NCBI GenBank assembly: GCA_038496675.1
Contig: CM076652.1
Coordinates: forward strand, 2,013,430 to 2,077,429
DNA length: 64,000 nt
Source: Rachycentron canadum
Taxonomy: Eukaryota; Chordata; Actinopteri; Carangiformes; Rachycentridae
Direction of reading: 5' to 3'
Shown here: piece by piece, positions 63,014 through 64,000 of the stretch
Numbering within the stretch: the first letter of the stretch is position 1
Layout of the letters: every line of letters starts with the position of its first letter
Made by a program: the position numbers and the translations under genes
The notes under the pieces: model-generated
Databases searched by the model: none
What the model saw: the letters and a program-made list of their open reading frames with translations, nothing else
Told to the model about the DNA's origin: nothing

Positions 63014-63105
63014 CAGACGTGACGTCATCAGCTGAGTCAGGGAGCGGGACACCGCCTCCTCCAGCTGTTCTGTGCTTCGTAAACAAACGCTCATCGTGAC
63101 TCAGA
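63014..63105. promoter_or_regulatory. CRE/AP-1 site cluster
   Basis: A perfect palindromic TGACGTCA (63020-63027) is followed by TGAGTCA (63033-63039) and TGACTCA near 63097. These are consensus CREB/ATF and AP-1 sites within 80 bp. It may be an enhancer or promoter, possibly for lsp1; no transcript evidence. Confidence 0.4.
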
Positions 63106-64000
63106 GCTTTACAGCGAGACGCCACCTGACCAGGCTCATGGGGCCATAACTCACTCATCAGCTTCCTATAGGAAAAAAAGTCACCACTTACAATAATAGG
63201 TTTTACCCCGAAGGTCACGACTCAAACGCGCCTCAGGTGTGTGAAGGATTCCTTTGTTGTGTTGTGTTGTTGGAGCCTTTGAGTTATTATGAGACCATAG
63301 TTTGTTGAGCACAAACATCATGACAAATGATTCAATAATTTTAACTTAACAACAGAGAGTAGCTGCGTTTCCATCACAGTTTTACAGAAAATAGAAGCAA
63401 TTTTTTGAGAAAACAGACATTATTGTGAGTGGTTTGTGTTTCCATTGAGTGATGTTACATGAACAAAGATGGGTTTTCTCTTCTCACACTATTATTCCAG
63501 TTACACATGGTGAGGGACGGCGTCTGCTAATTGTCATTACTGGGATGACGGCAAATCCGAGTCTAAAGTTTTTGTATCAGGCCGCAAACACGTTTCTTTC
63601 TGCTGTAAAGTTGGACGTTTTAACATGTGAGTGTATGGAGACTGACTCACTGCTGGAGCCACAGACTGTCTATAAAAATAGACATAAACTCTGGGTCAGT
63701 GAACGATCAATAAACCTGAACTCTGCTGGACCACCTGCACCAAACTAGTCCAGTGGAGACTCCAAAGACATCAAGAATGCACATGGGTCAGAGACATTAA
63801 GTCCTGGTCTGAAAAAGTGTCAGAAACCAAACCGCACTTGATGCACGTGAACTGATTTTCAAAATAAGAGAGGCCCCAGTCGGACCAGGATCACAGTAAT
63901 AAGGCTGGCGGACACCTTTCAAGAGCCAGCCTCGTTATTACTGATGGGAACGTCTGGCTGCAAACAGAACCATGACACTGTATGAGTAAACACATCTTCC

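Larger units (their letters stand above)
52792..64000. other. Repeat-rich stretch with no recognised exon (lsp1 intron 1 / upstream)
   Basis: lsp1 needs an upstream coding exon ending in two bases of a codon; I checked donor-like sites on the - strand here and none gave a plausible LSP1 start. The stretch holds several dispersed repeats listed separately, an A run at 54079-54103 and AT-rich unique DNA. Confidence 0.55.

Overview
The window is vertebrate nuclear DNA from a ray-finned fish, most likely a percomorph-type teleost. The genes have introns with GT/AG borders. AATAAA signals, CA/GA microsatellites, a Tc1/mariner remnant and LINE/SINE-like fragments are scattered through it. The myogenic factor present looks like the teleost-specific MyoD paralogue (myod2). 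There are no operons, CRISPR arrays or prokaryotic features. Exon models were built by hand from splice signals, reading phase and family similarity recalled from knowledge; no search was run.

Layout. (1) 1-2.6 kb, + strand: the last coding exon and 3' UTR of a divergent ferritin-like gene whose earlier exons lie outside the window. (2) 2.6-5.2 kb: a Tc1/mariner deletion derivative with TA target duplications, then quiet intergenic DNA. (3) 5.2-9.6 kb, + strand: a complete three-exon myod2 with a TATA-type promoter and a 1.5 kb 3' UTR. (4) 11.0-21.4 kb, - strand: fast skeletal troponin T (tnnt3), 14 coding exons per transcript plus one mutually exclusive exon, including an unusual Glu-Pro repeat exon. 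(5) 30.5-33.6 kb, + strand: prr33, a 1029-residue proline-rich protein in one coding exon. (6) 36.5-52.8 kb, - strand: lsp1, all but its first coding exon, with a caldesmon-like middle. (7) 52.8-64 kb: no recognisable coding exon; probably lsp1 intron 1 or upstream DNA, rich in dispersed repeats and one 30-bp minisatellite.

The order and relative strands of tnnt3, prr33 and lsp1 match what I recall of human 11p15.5 (TNNT3, PRR33, LSP1), which supports the gene names. Three of the genes touch muscle or the actin cytoskeleton: myod2 switches on muscle genes, tnnt3 anchors the troponin complex on tropomyosin, and lsp1 is an F-actin/caldesmon-family protein. The role of prr33 is unknown to me.

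I found no obviously new biological system. The best leads are: the caldesmon/LSP1 composite architecture; the Glu-Pro exon and mutually exclusive exons of tnnt3; a possible nested arrangement of prr33 in the last lsp1 intron; a minisatellite abutting an lsp1 splice acceptor; a 30-bp unit present at three loci; and a ferritin-like exon that appears to have lost its last intron and a ferroxidase-associated glutamine.
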